Assembly (NCBI GenBank): GCA_037179385.1
Contig: CM074180.1
Coordinates: forward strand, 31,105,455 to 31,169,454
Reading direction: 5' to 3'
DNA: 64,000 bases
Source of the DNA: Holothuria scabra
Taxonomy: Eukaryota; Echinodermata; Holothuroidea; Aspidochirotida; Holothuriidae
Shown here: positions 24,601 through 39,600 of the stretch, in pieces
Position numbering within the stretch: the first letter of the stretch is position 1
Layout of the letters: each line of letters starts with the position of its first letter
Program-made: the position numbers and the translations under genes
The notes under the pieces: model-generated
The model's input: only the letters and a program-made list of their open reading frames with translations
The model's database searches: none
What the model was told of the DNA's origin: nothing

Positions 24601-27600
24601 TTATTAAAGCTTGCTGTGGTTTTGTACAAACCCAACACATCAATGATGCATAGAGTTACCCCTACCTACCCCTCCCCCTCAAAAACTAAATTACCTGATT
24701 ATTGTACATATCAGTGTGAGACATGTATGGATTGAAAAAAAGTGAAGAAAAAGATTGGGGACTCTCTGTCATTTACTGTTAATTATAAAAGGGTTCCCTT
24801 GTGGGTTGGGGTTGTAGAATAGCCTATGGTATTCCCCACCTGTTAAAAGAGGCAACTAAGACAGAGGACGTGAACCATTTTCCCCCATTTTCCCAGTGAA
24901 CTATTCATGATCTTGAATTGTTTGTGAAATCATATTTGAACTTTACCTTTTTATCAGCTGAAACTATATAAGATATTTGTGTTGATGTGTTACTAAAGCC
25001 CATCTAACTATCTGTAATGGAAGGATAGAAGAACAAGGTCTTGTAACAAACAGGGAACATGTTTAAAGGTCCCTTTGAGTTAATATGTAGAATAGTTTCA
25101 AAGTCATTATTTACTGTAAATGCTTGTCTCCTTTGCCACAGTTCTGTTCTTCTGCTTGCTGCGGTAACCAACATAACACTGTCAAGACCTAAGTTACATT
25201 ATGCTGTGGGTAAGTAGCACATTACCATTCCTAAATTATTCAAAAATCATTGTCGTTGTTTTTGATTGCATTTTCTTTTTTAAACATTGGCAGTATCAGG
25301 GGAGTGTTATTGTCCAATTCTGCCTTTTGAAGGAAAAAGAAGAAAGCTAGTGAAATATGAATAGGAAAAATGGGCTGAAAGATATTGTGTAATAGTGAAT
25401 ACTGTTTCTCTATTCAAAATCTATTATTTCTATCAATATCTATTTGTTGATTTAGTCTGATAAACAAAGCTTCATTTTGTGAGTCAGCATACCTTTTGAA
25501 AAAGAGATTTTTGAGCTCATTACAACACATCAAGTTTTGGTGGTTCTTCTTTTGCAAATTCTTGAACGGCATTTCTTCACTACATTACTAAATAGAATAA
25601 TGTCTATTTTTTGTGTTATTTCCAAAAGCCTGGGACTGGAAAAGTAAAAAGTAGAGTACTTTTTGTCTATGGAAGTACAGACATTGTGTTTCTGTTCCTG
25701 ACATATATTGCTGTCATCTTAACTTCCTTTTTTTTCTATAATTATCAGTGGAGATGAAACCTGAAGCATCGTTACCTGAAGGCCAAGATCCAGTTGAAAG
25801 AATCAATCTTGCTGAGAAATCTTTGCCATATACAGTAAGTTTTTAATTTTCTAACCTGAGCATTATTTATTTTGTGTAACTTAAGATTGTACCTGGCTGA
25901 AGGGTTGTTAAATATTTTCTGGACCAGTGATTTAGAAAAAAAAAGAAAGAGAAAACAAGGGTGTGTAATAGACTTAAAAGCTGAAGGGTTGCAACTCTTA
26001 ATGTTTTTTTTTCTGAGCTACTTCTGTATTTCAGTATTGGCACTCAAAATCAATGTTCTAACCATTAAACATTTTTTGCAAGTTGTAAATCACTCTCTCA
26101 TGTTTTTACCATATTGTCTTTGGTTCTGGAAATTTTCAAAACGAAAATATCAACTCATGTCTTTTCTGTGATGTCCTGTTTTCAGGTTGCAGATGAAGTA
26201 GCCTTGCTAGATTGTCATCTTCTACTTCCAAGTTCAAACAGTTCTGTTTGCTTTATTTACAGCAAGAGTATTTTGCTTGGATGCTCAGGTGAACTTCAAA
26301 TGCTTTAGTTAGATATATTTTCTATCTTCGGACTTGAAACAAAAAGTTTTGTTTACAAAAGTTACAATGATATAAAGAAATGCATTTTGTTATATTTCAA
26401 TAAATCAGCCAGTATTTGTGCAGTTGAGATAAATCAATGTAGCAACACATGCAGTGGCCCAAAACCTGTTTTGGAACAATGTCCAAATTTTGAAACTTTC
26501 CCTTTTTTCTTTCAAGTATCTTTCAGGATATGTCAGAACTTTCATATAGCATACATGCAAGGAAAACTTTCACAATTTAATCAGAAAAATATTGTGAAAT
26601 GATTTTCAAGAGCTGTTTATGAAATAGAGCAGACTAATATGTTAAATCCAAATTGGGTTGTTGTTTCCATTGTAAGACCCCAAATCTGAACAATTACTGA
26701 GTGATCATGTTCTTTAATACAAGTGTATCCTTCCCTTCCAGAGTAGAGTTGCTTAGAAATTTAAGCGACTCATTGAGTTGGTTCATAAAATTCAACACAT
26801 TCTTCCAAACCTGTACAGTTTTCTTCATACACCAATGACAAATGGTCAAACTGAGACAATCCCTGTATCATACATACAAATAAATGTTTTATGAGTGAGT
26901 TCTGAATTGTTCCATTTGGTTTTCAAAAATTTGTAACCAGAAACTTTTTTTCAAATTATGTACAAAACTGTTACAAGTCAGAACATCACAAAATTAAAAA
27001 TGTCAACTTTTCTTGTAGCTATTAGATATGAAACTTGACTCATTATGCTAACTATAAGCATTGTCATGTGGTAGTGACCCTTAAGCACTATCATTAAGTT
27101 ACAGATATCAACTCAGTGAGCCTCTTTATCAAACAATTCTTGTATGTAATGTGTGACTGTGATGATGTTTCACTTGAGGAATGAATATTTGTTTTGGTTT
27201 CCTATTATACAGTTTCATCAGATGTTGGTCCTTTCTTTCAAGAAGTCAATGTGTCTGACTCAAGAACTTCAATTTGGGGAGCAGGTAATGTTAATACCAG
27301 ACGGAGATGGAAAACGTGTTCATGAAGGGAGTTAATTTATATTCCAGGAAGGGAGTAAAATTTTCCCCAATTTTCCATAGCTTTTCATGTACAGAAAAGT
27401 TAAATCTCCCCTGGTTATCACAATTTTCCTCTAGATGCCCATAATTCCCAGGAAGGAGCCTCCCAGTTTCCCACCTATGAATCATCTGAAGTAGTTCTTA
27501 ACCTCATAATTTAGGTGTTTTGTGAAGAACAACAAATCCATAGCACAGCTACTAAAGACTAAGACAAGTGCAATGATACAACGTTTTCCTATGATATATC

Positions 27601-30600
27601 AGTATTATATTTGTTACGTGTGCAAAGTGTGACCTTCATTTTCACGTTTCTCTAATTTCTGCCTTTACCTTCCTTGAGTTTTATTATGTCTGCATTTTTT
27701 ACTGACGGCAAGTCTTTTTGTACGTGTTACATGCTGATGTATGTATTGCATTCATCGTTTATACATACGAAATCAAATGTACACATTCAAGTCAATTTTT
27801 TTTTGGCAAGGTATACAGTCTTGTTTTTAAATTATATTTTTGTTATTTGTTTCTACTAACTACATATTATTTACATACTCTCCACAGGTAGTGTAGATGG
27901 TCAGTGTCTATTTTTCAACAGTGCAGAAGGACTTGTATCTGTGAGATTAAATGTGCCAGAACCATCAAGGTTAGAAAGATAGACATTTGTAATTTTACAA
28001 CACTATTGTTTAGAAACATTGTTTGGAATGTTTCTCTCTACTTCAGATTTTTGGTCTGCTACATTAAAATAGTACATCTAACTTCTTGAATGTGAGGATT
28101 TGATAGTAATATGAACTGAGTAGGATGTTTGTTAAACCATGTTGTGTTTACAAGGGACAAAATGTTGGTGAAAGTGCAATTTTGAGTTTGATCATTATAA
28201 AACCTGCCAATGACTGCACTGCTGAATGTGATGTGGAGTGGGGTGGGATAGGACAGATCTGCGATCTTGATAGTACAGTAAACGATGTTGCCATTATGCA
28301 TAACATACTGGCGACATTTAAATTTAAAACAAAATTTTGGAAACGAGAGTAAAAAAGTTTCAAGACTACTTTTTCTTTTCCTCTTTAGTCATGATGAAAG
28401 TATTGTGAACCAAACAAGGCATGATCTGTCCACATTAGAAACATCCCGGTTTGAGGTTTGTTCTTCACAAATATATCATCATGTTTAAAGGCTTTCAATA
28501 TTGTTGAAATAGGTTGCGCAGTTTCTTGAAAAATTTAAGGAGCTCAAGGTCCTCTGCTTGCAAGTTTCTTGTAAAAACTTTTTATTTTTTGTGTCAAAGT
28601 TAAATTTGCCCATCAAAAATGTATCTTTTTTGATTATTATTTAACATCCTTGACAGAGAAAACCATTTTGTGTCATAGCAATGGATCAGACAAAATTATC
28701 ACAGACTCCTGTTTTTAACATTCCTGAATGTGTTAAATTCATTAATATATTTTTAACATTTTTCATTACCAAACTGTATGTTGTGTACCCCTATGCCTCA
28801 ACCTTATCCCCCATTTTCCCCTTCATCCTGCATCATCATAAAGGGTATTCCATTTGTAATTCAAACAAGGTTGTTTGATTTCCATTACAGCTATCACAAT
28901 CACATCTTCAGACTTCCCTCTTGGTAGCTTCACCAAGAAAAGCAGATGACAAAAACCGAGAAACAGAGACTGATAATTTAAAGGGTCTCAAGACAGCCTT
29001 CTTATGTGCTTGCAGATCCAATTTGGTAAATACATATCTAATTCCCCTAATTTTTGTATTAGGAAAAAAGTGAATTATACTGTTAATAATGTATACACCA
29101 TGTTATTTGTTAACGGTTGTTAATTGCAAGAACAGTCTATTCAAGTTGATGTACATGTTTCTTCTCTGGATACCCTTGCTGTTCTCATATTTGACTTGCC
29201 ATTAGACTGGATGTCTGGTGAACAAACTCCAGACTGAAGTGCTTTTGGCAGAAAGAGTTAACTGGCTGACTTTGCCTTTGAACATTACTCACATAACGGT
29301 TGACTGTCATGTCTCATTTGCAAATTAAATGCAATAACTTTGAAGAAAATGTCTTCCCATATTTTTAAATCAATCTAGCATCCAGTCATTGTATTAAAAG
29401 AATTGTCCAAAGCCAAAATTATTTTTGATATGTTAAAGAAGAACATATTCTAAGAATTCTGGCGAAATTTAATTTCACTTCCCATGTTCAGTTCTCGAGA
29501 TTTAAGCAATTGAATGTGGCAAATTTTCTACATAAAATGAACTTAAAGCAAGCAGGTGTGATGTCATGGATCCACATTGTTGGCCAATGTTTTGTTTTCA
29601 TTTATAATTTAACACCAATTTTATGCAGTGAAACTCTGATACATTGATACCAAAGGTCCATCCTGGGCAATGGAATTTTAAAACTTTATATGCCGTATGG
29701 TCAAGACAGCATTCCTAATCAATTCAAGGTCAAACTAAAAGGATGAAAAACATTGGCCAACAATGTGAATCTGTGACATCACACCTGCTTTCCTTAAGTT
29801 CACTTTTCATAGGAAAAGTGTCAACTTCAACGGTTGATATCTCAATGACTGAACATCGGAAATGAATAAAACTTTTACCAGAATGCTAAGGATATGTTTC
29901 TATCTAACATATCAAACATAAATTTGACTTTGGACTATTCTTTTAAGCATTTATTTTTAAGTGCTTTAATTATGTAATACTTCCATGACATACAAAATTC
30001 AGTCAGAGAAATGCTACATTAAGAACAAATTGGTAGTTGTGGAGCAGCAAGTCCAAACAATGTTGAACTGTTTAAAAACGTACCACACTCCTTGAATTTT
30101 GCTGCCTCAACTCATCTTTCTTCTCGCTTTACTTTAATACAATGAATGGAATGTGTTGTTTGTTTCATGTGATAATTAATTAATTAAAATATTTCAGAAC
30201 TATATTACCTCTTCCATCAGACAAAAGCTGAGAATCTGTTGGAAGAATTGTTTCCCTTCCAAGGTGGAGAGGAGGGTTACACTGACTCACCACTGGATCA
30301 AGCTGTAGAGCAACTGAGCCTGGAACTCATCAACGACTTCCCTCCAGCAGATCCAAGGTGGGCTGAGTCAGTCCCTCAGGGTAAGTTTCCCTCAGGAAAT
30401 GTCTTCTTTACATGACCTGCCTTATGATGTTATTAGCAACAGCTAACATTTTCATTTGCTATGCATGTGGTTGTGATTTTCTGGTTTTTGTGTGTGAACT
30501 TTAAGAGAAATATTGCATTTAAAATGTACCAACAATGCATACAAGAGATCGGCTTAAACCATTATTAAACCATTCAATCTCACCTATAAATTCAAAACAG

Positions 30601-33600
30601 TAGCTATATCTACTTCAAGTATTATGCAAGCCTTGAGTTTAAGATTTGACTGGTGTTTTCACATTCCTCAGGAAATTAAAGAGTGTGGTAGGTGTGCTGT
30701 TTATTAAACTGACACATTTACCTCAGTCCCTACTCTTTATTTCGAGGTGCTAAATATTGTACTTCTCAGAGTGATTTTAGGTGACTGATGCTGTGCAATC
30801 ACACTTGCATGCCTCAAAATTCAAGGCCTGATTATGCATTACAAGAGTGATGTAGTTAAACTGGTTTAAAAATTGTCAGAACTTTGTGTACGGCAAATTC
30901 TCATTAATGTGCGTGTGATTAGTGTGTGAGACCTCTTGTGAAAGTAGAGTGGACTATAGCTACAGAGATTACTACCCTTACTACCCTCCTTTGAGAATTG
31001 TTTTATTGCATAAGCTATATTGCCAAATCCTTGCTTTGCATAGTAAAGAAACCTTTTAAAAGACTTTATTTTCAAAAATGGAACCTAGTGTCCTTGTGCT
31101 CGATGCTCAGCATGCCAAAGAATACAGACTTTAAAGTAATGTATGTCAGAAAGTAAAAAACATTGCTGTTGGTTTCATCATTCTTAAGTGCAGCTCCTTA
31201 ATTTTCAGATATGCAGACTTGCCTACCATTCCATTTTCTCAGCTTTGAAGTGCATAAAAAACCGAACATTCTGTTTTTCTGACTTGAAGTATTTGAAGTT
31301 TACTTAAAATGGATAAGAAAAATTGTGAAGCAACAGCTTAGAAGCAATGATGTCACTCTTCCCATACACCATGTATTGTGAACATTTAGTTAGGGAAAGA
31401 TAAGTTTGGCCTCTTAGCCCCCACCTCTTAAGACCAGGCTTTTGCACTTGGCTCACAACCTTTATGGTAAGTGCTGGCGCACTCACTGCATGTGGTAAAC
31501 CATCTGCTATGTCCCATTTCTGAGATGACGATGTTGACAAGTATGGGTGTGAGTATGGAAATCATCTGATTATGTCATAGATTAATTTTGTTGTACATGT
31601 TTGCTTGACTCAGATTCCGTCACTGCCACTGGCTCTCTGATCCTCATTCATCAGTTACAAGATAAAATAAAAGCTCATGAGCGATTGGTGTCATTCCTGA
31701 AGACTTCTGGGTTATGGGATAGAGTAAGTTATATCAAACATTAAATTCAGTGTTTTATCTGAATGTTTTAGACTAAAAAAAAACATGACCTACAGCTGAA
31801 ATCAGCAGATTTACTCTTCTGTCATTTTCCTTTTGGTAGAATATTTCTGTATGATATGATTTATTATAAGTAGTCACAACTGAACACACAGTGTCTGCAT
31901 CATCACTTTTAATTTTAAAGGAACAGTATTTGCCAGAAAGTTTACTTGTTCTATGATATTTTGATACTGCATACTTCCTTGGAAAGAATTCATTTGTTCT
32001 CACTATTGGTTTCCAGACAGTTACTTCCCTCTCAACAACTCCTTTTCCAAGGATGGAAAATGTTCCTGGAAAAGTTTTACCCAAAAGTAACTCAAAAGGT
32101 TTTGATGGGGGAAGTTTTTTAATAGGGATGATGGGAATTATCTGTTGTTAAACTGTCAAACCTGATGAAATGTAACTCTTTCAACTTTTAATAAATGTAC
32201 CAATGAAAAGTAATGACACTTTCTTGATTTCTTGTTATTTTTCTTTTGTAGCTTCACTCGGTCAGTGGTGAGGAACATGCTCAAACCTGTCACAGCAAAC
32301 TTGGAGAACATGTTGAAAAACTGGCAGCTGCAAGAGCTTTATGCCACCAACACACTGAGTAAGTGATCTTGTTGTCTGTTAGGCATTGGAGTAGAAATGG
32401 ATCATCTTGGTGGCAAATTGCAAAATGCAGTGCTCCTTATTTTGAAGCAGCAATTAAGCAAAAAAATCCTTATTTTATCTTTAGCAATGGTCTCTTTCCC
32501 AAAAAGCAATTGCAGAGGAATGTGGGTTAGTTAATTAGTTAGGTAGATGGACTTTTATGGCTCAATTTCCAACCTATCGGTTCAAGTCCAACAGACCATG
32601 GTCTTTTTTCCCATGGAAATAATTTTACTCCTTTCCTGGGAAATGAACATTTTTTCCAGTCCTGCTCTATAAATTCCTTCAGGCAATCAATAAAATTTAC
32701 ACAATTAATGTGCAATGCTCCTGGCATCATAAATTCAACTTGAAGAATCTGCATTTCCTTTCAAATTGTGAGATTCTGCACTTTAAGGATGTTATCTTTT
32801 TTGAAATCAATATTTAGTTATTTCTTGTGCATTGTTTGAAGTATTCAGATAGTCTCTTTTAACATAAGAGTTGGCTGCCATTCAAAACTGTCATATTTGC
32901 AGCAATAAAAATATTACTTGCAGCAATAAAAATATTACTTATGCAATGAAAATTTTATGTCTGTGCCACCAAGATGAAAAAAAAGATAAGAAGGAAACAT
33001 GTTGAGTGTACTTTTGATAAAAACAAAGGACAGATACATGAAAAGGTTTCTTAAAAAGATAGCAAAATTGGAAAAAAATTATTCTTCAGCATATTATTGA
33101 CAGTGGTCAATAATAATAGTGATTGCCTTTTTCAGTTGCCCAATGCTCTATCAGAAGAAGCAACCATTCTGAAAGTTTTAATTTCACCTTATCTTATAAT
33201 TTGATGTTAAATCTTTACAGGTACCCCAACTTGATTGATGCAGCAATTGCTAGAGTGACAGAAAAGGAGAAATTAGACCATCTTCCCTCTGGATTGACAC
33301 TAAGAGATGTTTTCTATACAGAGGTTAGTCAATTGTTTTTCACAGTTCTATTTCAAACTTGTTTGAAGCTTTGTTTATACAGTCTTTGTAAAGGTACACT
33401 ACTTTCTCTTTCACTGTTGTTCTTTTTATTTGTTGTTCATTATTGCTCATGACTGTAATTTCTTATCCTTTGTCTCTACAACAAAATACACCATTATTTT
33501 AAACTAGACTTGAAGTGAATATTGAAATAACAAATGCCTGGAAAATGAGAGTAACCCAGCTAGCAAGGACAATGTACTTCATTTTGTTATGACAAAATTA

Positions 33601-36600
33601 TACAGGAAACAAATCCACCCAAGGGTTGGTTAGTTAGATGAGATTTAACAACACACATGCGTTATATAGTGTCATACTGTTCAAATACTGTGTAAGTACT
33701 CCCATTTAGTCGCCTCTTACGACAGGCAGGAAATACCGTGGGCATATTATACAACCCCCAGCCCACAGGTGGAACAAATCTTTCTCCAAAATGTTCTCAA
33801 AGATATTCTTTTGAAATGGTAAGGAAAAATGATTTTGCAAATAATTATTAACCCCATTATCATTCAGGTGTACGTTAATATTTTTAAGTAAAAAATAATA
33901 CACATTGTTACCAAGAAAGTTATTAAATTAGATATTTGACCACTATTACTACCATGCAATAATGTAGACTCATCATGAAAGTGAATTTGAACATCAAAAT
34001 TAGACAGGGCATTCTGTATGAAAAGCCAGATTTTGGGGAAGAACAGCAATGCAAAAAAAATTGTGGGATGGTTTCAACAAAGACTAAACAAAATCTGCAC
34101 ATGTTTCATGTTCTTTTTCTGCCACCCAACCAGGTGTCTTCTATTCAAAAAATATTTCAAGGATTACTGGAGGAAGAGGAGGATCTTTTGGGTACAGACT
34201 TTTCACCAAGAGACTCTGTAACCCTCATCTCAAATGTCAACAGTGTTTACCAGGTATGTTTTATTCCCTGTTTCAACTTCAGATGATCAATTACAATCAA
34301 TTTATTTTTGTCTTTTTCATCAGTATAAAATACTATGGTTTTAGGTATCATGTTAAAACTCCAAAACATTATACAGATTTGGTAAACATAGCATAAGGGA
34401 AATAATTAAAGGCAGTTATTCATCACCTCACAGAGCTCCAATTTGTACAACGAGGTCTGGAGTCTACTCCTGATCTGGTAATATAGAAGACTTGAAAAAT
34501 GGAACCAACTGCTGTTGTGCTCGGTGCTCAGCATAAGCAATGTAGTAGGGAAAACAAGCCAGTGAGTTGTAAAAGATGCTCTAACGGTCACATCAAGTTT
34601 TGATATGTTAGAAGGGTCCTTATCTAAGCATTTCTGTGAAATTTTCATTGAAATCCAGTGTGTGGTTCTCAAGGTATGAGCAGGTAAAGTTGTCACATCT
34701 TCAACAAAAAGGGAACTCGAAGCAAGCACATATGACATCATATCCTTACATTAATGGACAGTTTGTTTTTCTTTAAAAGTTGCTACCAATTTTCTCCTCA
34801 ACAATCCCATATTATCAGATGATTGCATAAGTGGCATGAGGACTTCACAAAGTTTGCACTCTCCACGAGGAGGTCATATTGACTTCAAGGTGAACAGAAC
34901 AGTCTTCAAAAACAAAGGAAAACAAACAAAGCATTCCTTGTCGGTGTGAGGAAGTGACATAATCTCTGCTGCCCTCAAGCTCATTTTGGAAGACAAATCT
35001 AATAACTTCATCTGATGATATCTCAAGGAATGCATGTCTAATTTGTGTGGAAGTTTCACCACACTGTGTAGATTTGGTTCCTGTTTCACATACGAAAATT
35101 GGATTTTTGCCTAAATTTTCCCTTTAAAAGAATAGTCCAGAACCAAATTTATGTTTGATATGTTAAAGAGGAACATACTCTATGCATTCCGGTAAAAGTT
35201 TCATTCATTTCCCATGTGCGGTTCTCAAGATTAGGGATGCACCGGATATCCGGTCCGGCCGGATAGTGAAAAAATATCCGGTTCCGGTTCCGGCCGGATT
35301 TTTTTTAAATCCTGCCGGAACCGGATTTTTCTGTAAACTTGGGTAGCATTATGTACATTAGTTAAAACAAACATGAAAACTGCAGTAACTGTCTCATAAT
35401 TAGTTTAAAAGTTCAAAAATTATAGCTTATCAGTGTATGTTACAGTATATAACATTTGAACACCTTTATTTAGCCCTTAAAAATGACTGAATCAAACAGG
35501 CAGCAAAGTTTTTAAGTAACTGATAAACACGTAGTTATAAAAGTAACTGATTTACATGTACATGTAACAAATATGGCTTCAAATTCTTCCAGCTGTGTGA
35601 AATAAACTGAATGGATGAAAAGACCTTTCATGCAATTTAAATAAGTCTACTGCAGTGCACAGTAGTACTGTACAAAATGAATAATCCATATTACAGTTGT
35701 ACCTGAGTCACATCATTCAAGGCAGTGTATCAGTTTAATTGCATTGGGTTGTCTATAAAATACACACTTGAACACTTCACTTTGCTTTTCTTTACTTTTT
35801 AACACTTACTTGCCCATTAAAGTGGTGTAGTAGAAGCAGAAAATGTGTTTCATCTTGAATTTCAGAAGACATTACTCATTACAAATTAAAGTTGCCTATG
35901 GGGTCAATATTAATGTTTTCTGTCCCTAATAATTCATCACACACACTTAAGTATACACAATATGATTAGTGATCGACCGATCATCTGTTAAGTAATCGAC
36001 ATCTAGCCGATTATTCCGTCATTGGTAAATAATCGGCATTGGTAAAATTCTGCCATTTAACTGATCACTGCCACCGATTATGTGCAAACTGGAAAAAACA
36101 AGCTAAATATACTTGAAAAAGGGCTCTTAGTTTCGTTAAAATCCCTGTAAATACTCAATCCATTAACTTCCTGCCAAAACTAGATGCATTGATAATCACA
36201 AACGTATAAATTTAACCCCTGCCATGGGAATGATTGTTTGATATTTTTCGCTATAACCCGTTTGTTTTACCTGAAATTAAATTTAGATTTGCATTCAAGG
36301 TGTATTCCTTGCTGTCTCTCAGAAAGCGCCGTGTTAGTTGCTGTACAAACTGTTCTGCGCAATACGCATAGAACAGACTGGCTTATATAGCCAGCTAGCA
36401 AAGCCCGGCGAGTCCCATGCTAAATTCACATGGAAACGGCACCACAAATATCTGCCTATGTGGATTATGTGGGGATCTGACTTTCTTGCACTTCAGTTGC
36501 AGATTCTTTTTAAACAAGACATAAGTTTTGGAAGAGAACTGCTAAAAATATACAGGGATATTATATCTGAAAGGAACCACAAGATACATTAATCGGGTGC

Positions 36601-39600
36601 AATTGTTTTGCTGCCCAGAACTGCTAAGATTATTATGATTGCTCTACATGGGGTCGGTTAAGACGGGAGCTCGAGAGAACAATCCAGTACAGTAAAAGAA
36701 TGGAAATGTCCCGACATGATTGGGGGATGAAAAATAGGCAGAGCATGATGTTGGCCTTAGAACTAAATTATCAAAGGGCATACTGTATGACATCAACTGC
36801 AAACAATTTTATTGCATTAACAGTTAATTTTTATCTTCACTTTTGAATTGAAAATATTACCCCTACAAACATGATATCCTGTTCGTGAAACGAACGGAAC
36901 TATTCCCAATATTTTCTATCCTAAACTGGTTATGGTATACACGATGTGCCCGAAGCAAGGGGTGCGTACTATAGAGACAAACATGTGATTTCCCTCTTTC
37001 TAATAATCGGTAATCGGCATCGGGCCGATTGTTTAATTAATCAATCGGTAATTGGGTATTACCCATTATAGCATAATCGGTTGACCACTAAATATGTTAT
37101 CAAACATATAATACATAATGTCAGAATGTGTGATATACAGTATCTCTGCCAAAAAATTATTAATGATAAATGTGCTTCAGTTTTTTGATATCATGGCATG
37201 TTTAAATACTAGAAATGGTGTATAAAACAATGGTGCTGTGCATAGTTAAAAACCTTAACCCTAGAGTCTTTTTACAGTACATATGAGCAGTCCATTCAGT
37301 AATCACTATCCAAGGACTCTCTTTGCCAAGTATTACTGGTCTACATAATTTGTACAATTTTTTTGAACAAGTGGTGATGTACTCTAGTTCAAAAAGAACA
37401 AACTGATATGCAAAACAACTTTCAAGATTCCCTCAGGAGTTTTCTCTACAAATACTCACTTAAGGAGGGAAAATACAAAGAGCTCTTACTTGCCCCGCTT
37501 TGCAACGGTTTTGCTGTACTTCTGCAGGAACTGTTTTTCATGCCTTTTTTCTATTACCGTATATTGAAATTTTTGGTTAAAAAAATTAGTTTATTGCACT
37601 TGTACAGCACTTGAAGACAAATTTATAGACATTTCCCATTAGTCCTTCACAAACATTACGTTACAAAGCAGTAAACTCCTATCCCAGGGTTTCTCTGCTT
37701 TTCTGAATTTCACATTATTCATCTGCATTGCAAAAATCCGGTTCCGGCCGGAAAAAATCCGGCCGGATTTCAAGTTGGTTCCGGCAAAATCTGGTTCCGG
37801 CCGGATCCAAAATTATGGTTCCGCTGCATCCCTACTCAAGATATTAGCAGTTGAATTTAACACATTTTCTAAGAAAAGTAAACTTGAAGCAAGCAAGTGT
37901 GATGTCATGGATTCACATTGTTGGCCAATGTTTTGTTTTTCTTATATTTCTCTTCTTGTTTTTTTTTTCTTCAATTGATTAGGGATGTTATCTTGCCACT
38001 AAGGCACATAAAGTTCTTAAAATCTCATTGCACAGGATGTACTGATGGTATTTATGTATAAAAGTTTTGTGGCATAAAACTGGTGGTAAATTATAAATAA
38101 ATGCAAACTATTGGCCGACAATGTGAAGCCATGACATCACGCCTGTTTGCTCCAAGTTCATTTTATGTACAAAATTTGCCAAATTCAAACGCTAATATCT
38201 CGAACCCAACATGGGAAATATGGGAAATGAACAAAACTTTCACCAGAATGCTTACAATAAATTCCTCTTTAACATATCAAAAATAAATTTGGCTTTGGAC
38301 TGTTCTTTTAACTAGTGAAAAAGGGCGGTGGCTGGCTCACTGAAACTATTTGCTTAAAAAGTGGGCTGTAGATTCTCATCTAACTATCTCATCTCAAATG
38401 CAATGTTTGAAATGTTAGTCTTCATCCCTTGCAAATTCATGCAATTAGCTGTTTTTTCAGTACTTCTTTCTTCTTGAAACTGTAAGCTATCCTCACCCAC
38501 CTGTTTTATCATTTACCTATACAGGCAGTCCTACAGGAAGCTTGGCAAGTACATGAATCTAAAGCTCTCATTTACCAGTCTCCTGAGGATGCTGATATAA
38601 GACTTCCAACTCAGCCATGGACAGGTATTCTAACCATTATTTATTAACTTTTATCAAATTGTTTATATGAGTGGGGAATTTTGCAGCAAGGGATAAATAA
38701 ATTTTGTAGCTGTAGCTGCACTGTGAGTGTGGGAGTTTTTATCAGGACAGACAAGGTCAAAACTGTTTATTTCACAGTGAAGTTGCCAGTAAAAGTACAG
38801 CATAAATAGCAGCAGTATTTGAATTTTTGTGTCTGAAGTATGAAGGGTGTTTTCTTGCCTAGAGTTTGAAAAAGGACATGTTTGGATGGTGCAATACAAT
38901 AAATAACTGCTTCAAAAAAACTTACCATGTAAAGAAACATAAAAGAAATGTTCTTAACCCCTTCGCTAAGCATGGTTTCGCTGCGAAACCATGGCACTCA
39001 GCTGCTTTCTGGCATAGCTAATTATAAATCTATGGTGAGTAATCGTGTTCTGGACATGAAATAGGCTTGAAGAGGAGATCTTTTAGACACATGCATCCTC
39101 TTGGGACATAGCAAGTGCAAATATGGTGGCATCCACACAAAATTGTAGCATTTCGCAGAACTGACAAATAGGTACTGTGTATACGTAATATAGTTCGTAG
39201 TTCAGTATGGGCGGGATGGACCCTCTTCTGTAGCGAAAGGGTTAAAGTATACCTCAAGTCAAAAAATTCAAAAATTTGTATTAAACAGCTTGAAAAATGA
39301 ATTCTAACAGTCTAACTCCCATCTTCATCGGGCATGCTCTCTTTTTTTAATTTTTTCTTACTTCAGGTACATATTAATGTCTCAAACGACACAGGTGTTA
39401 AACAGCTGTGTGGACAGTATATTCCTGTTATTCCAGTCTCACAATTCTAATACTTTTATTGAATGGGTTGGCAATAGTTTTGCTGTCAAGCTATAATTTG
39501 TATGATTTAACAGCAACTTTGTAATATTTGAAACAAAAGTTTAACTTTAATGGCTAACAATATCATATTCGTGCAATATGTATAGTGATTTTGACCTTTA

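Larger units (their letters stand above)
35124..38311. mobile_element. TTAA-flanked fold-back element, family B copy 2, split by hAT insertions
   Basis: Ends TTAAAAGAATAGTCC and GGACTGTTCTTTTAA match 29394-29946. The two halves are separated by the 2.6-kb hAT element at 35232-37834. With that removed it is about 580 bp, close to copy 1. Confidence 0.82.

Noticed and set aside
33123..33452. 109-codon frame as a separate gene
   Set aside because: Its middle is the NUP133 exon 33221-33323; the ends are intron read-through.
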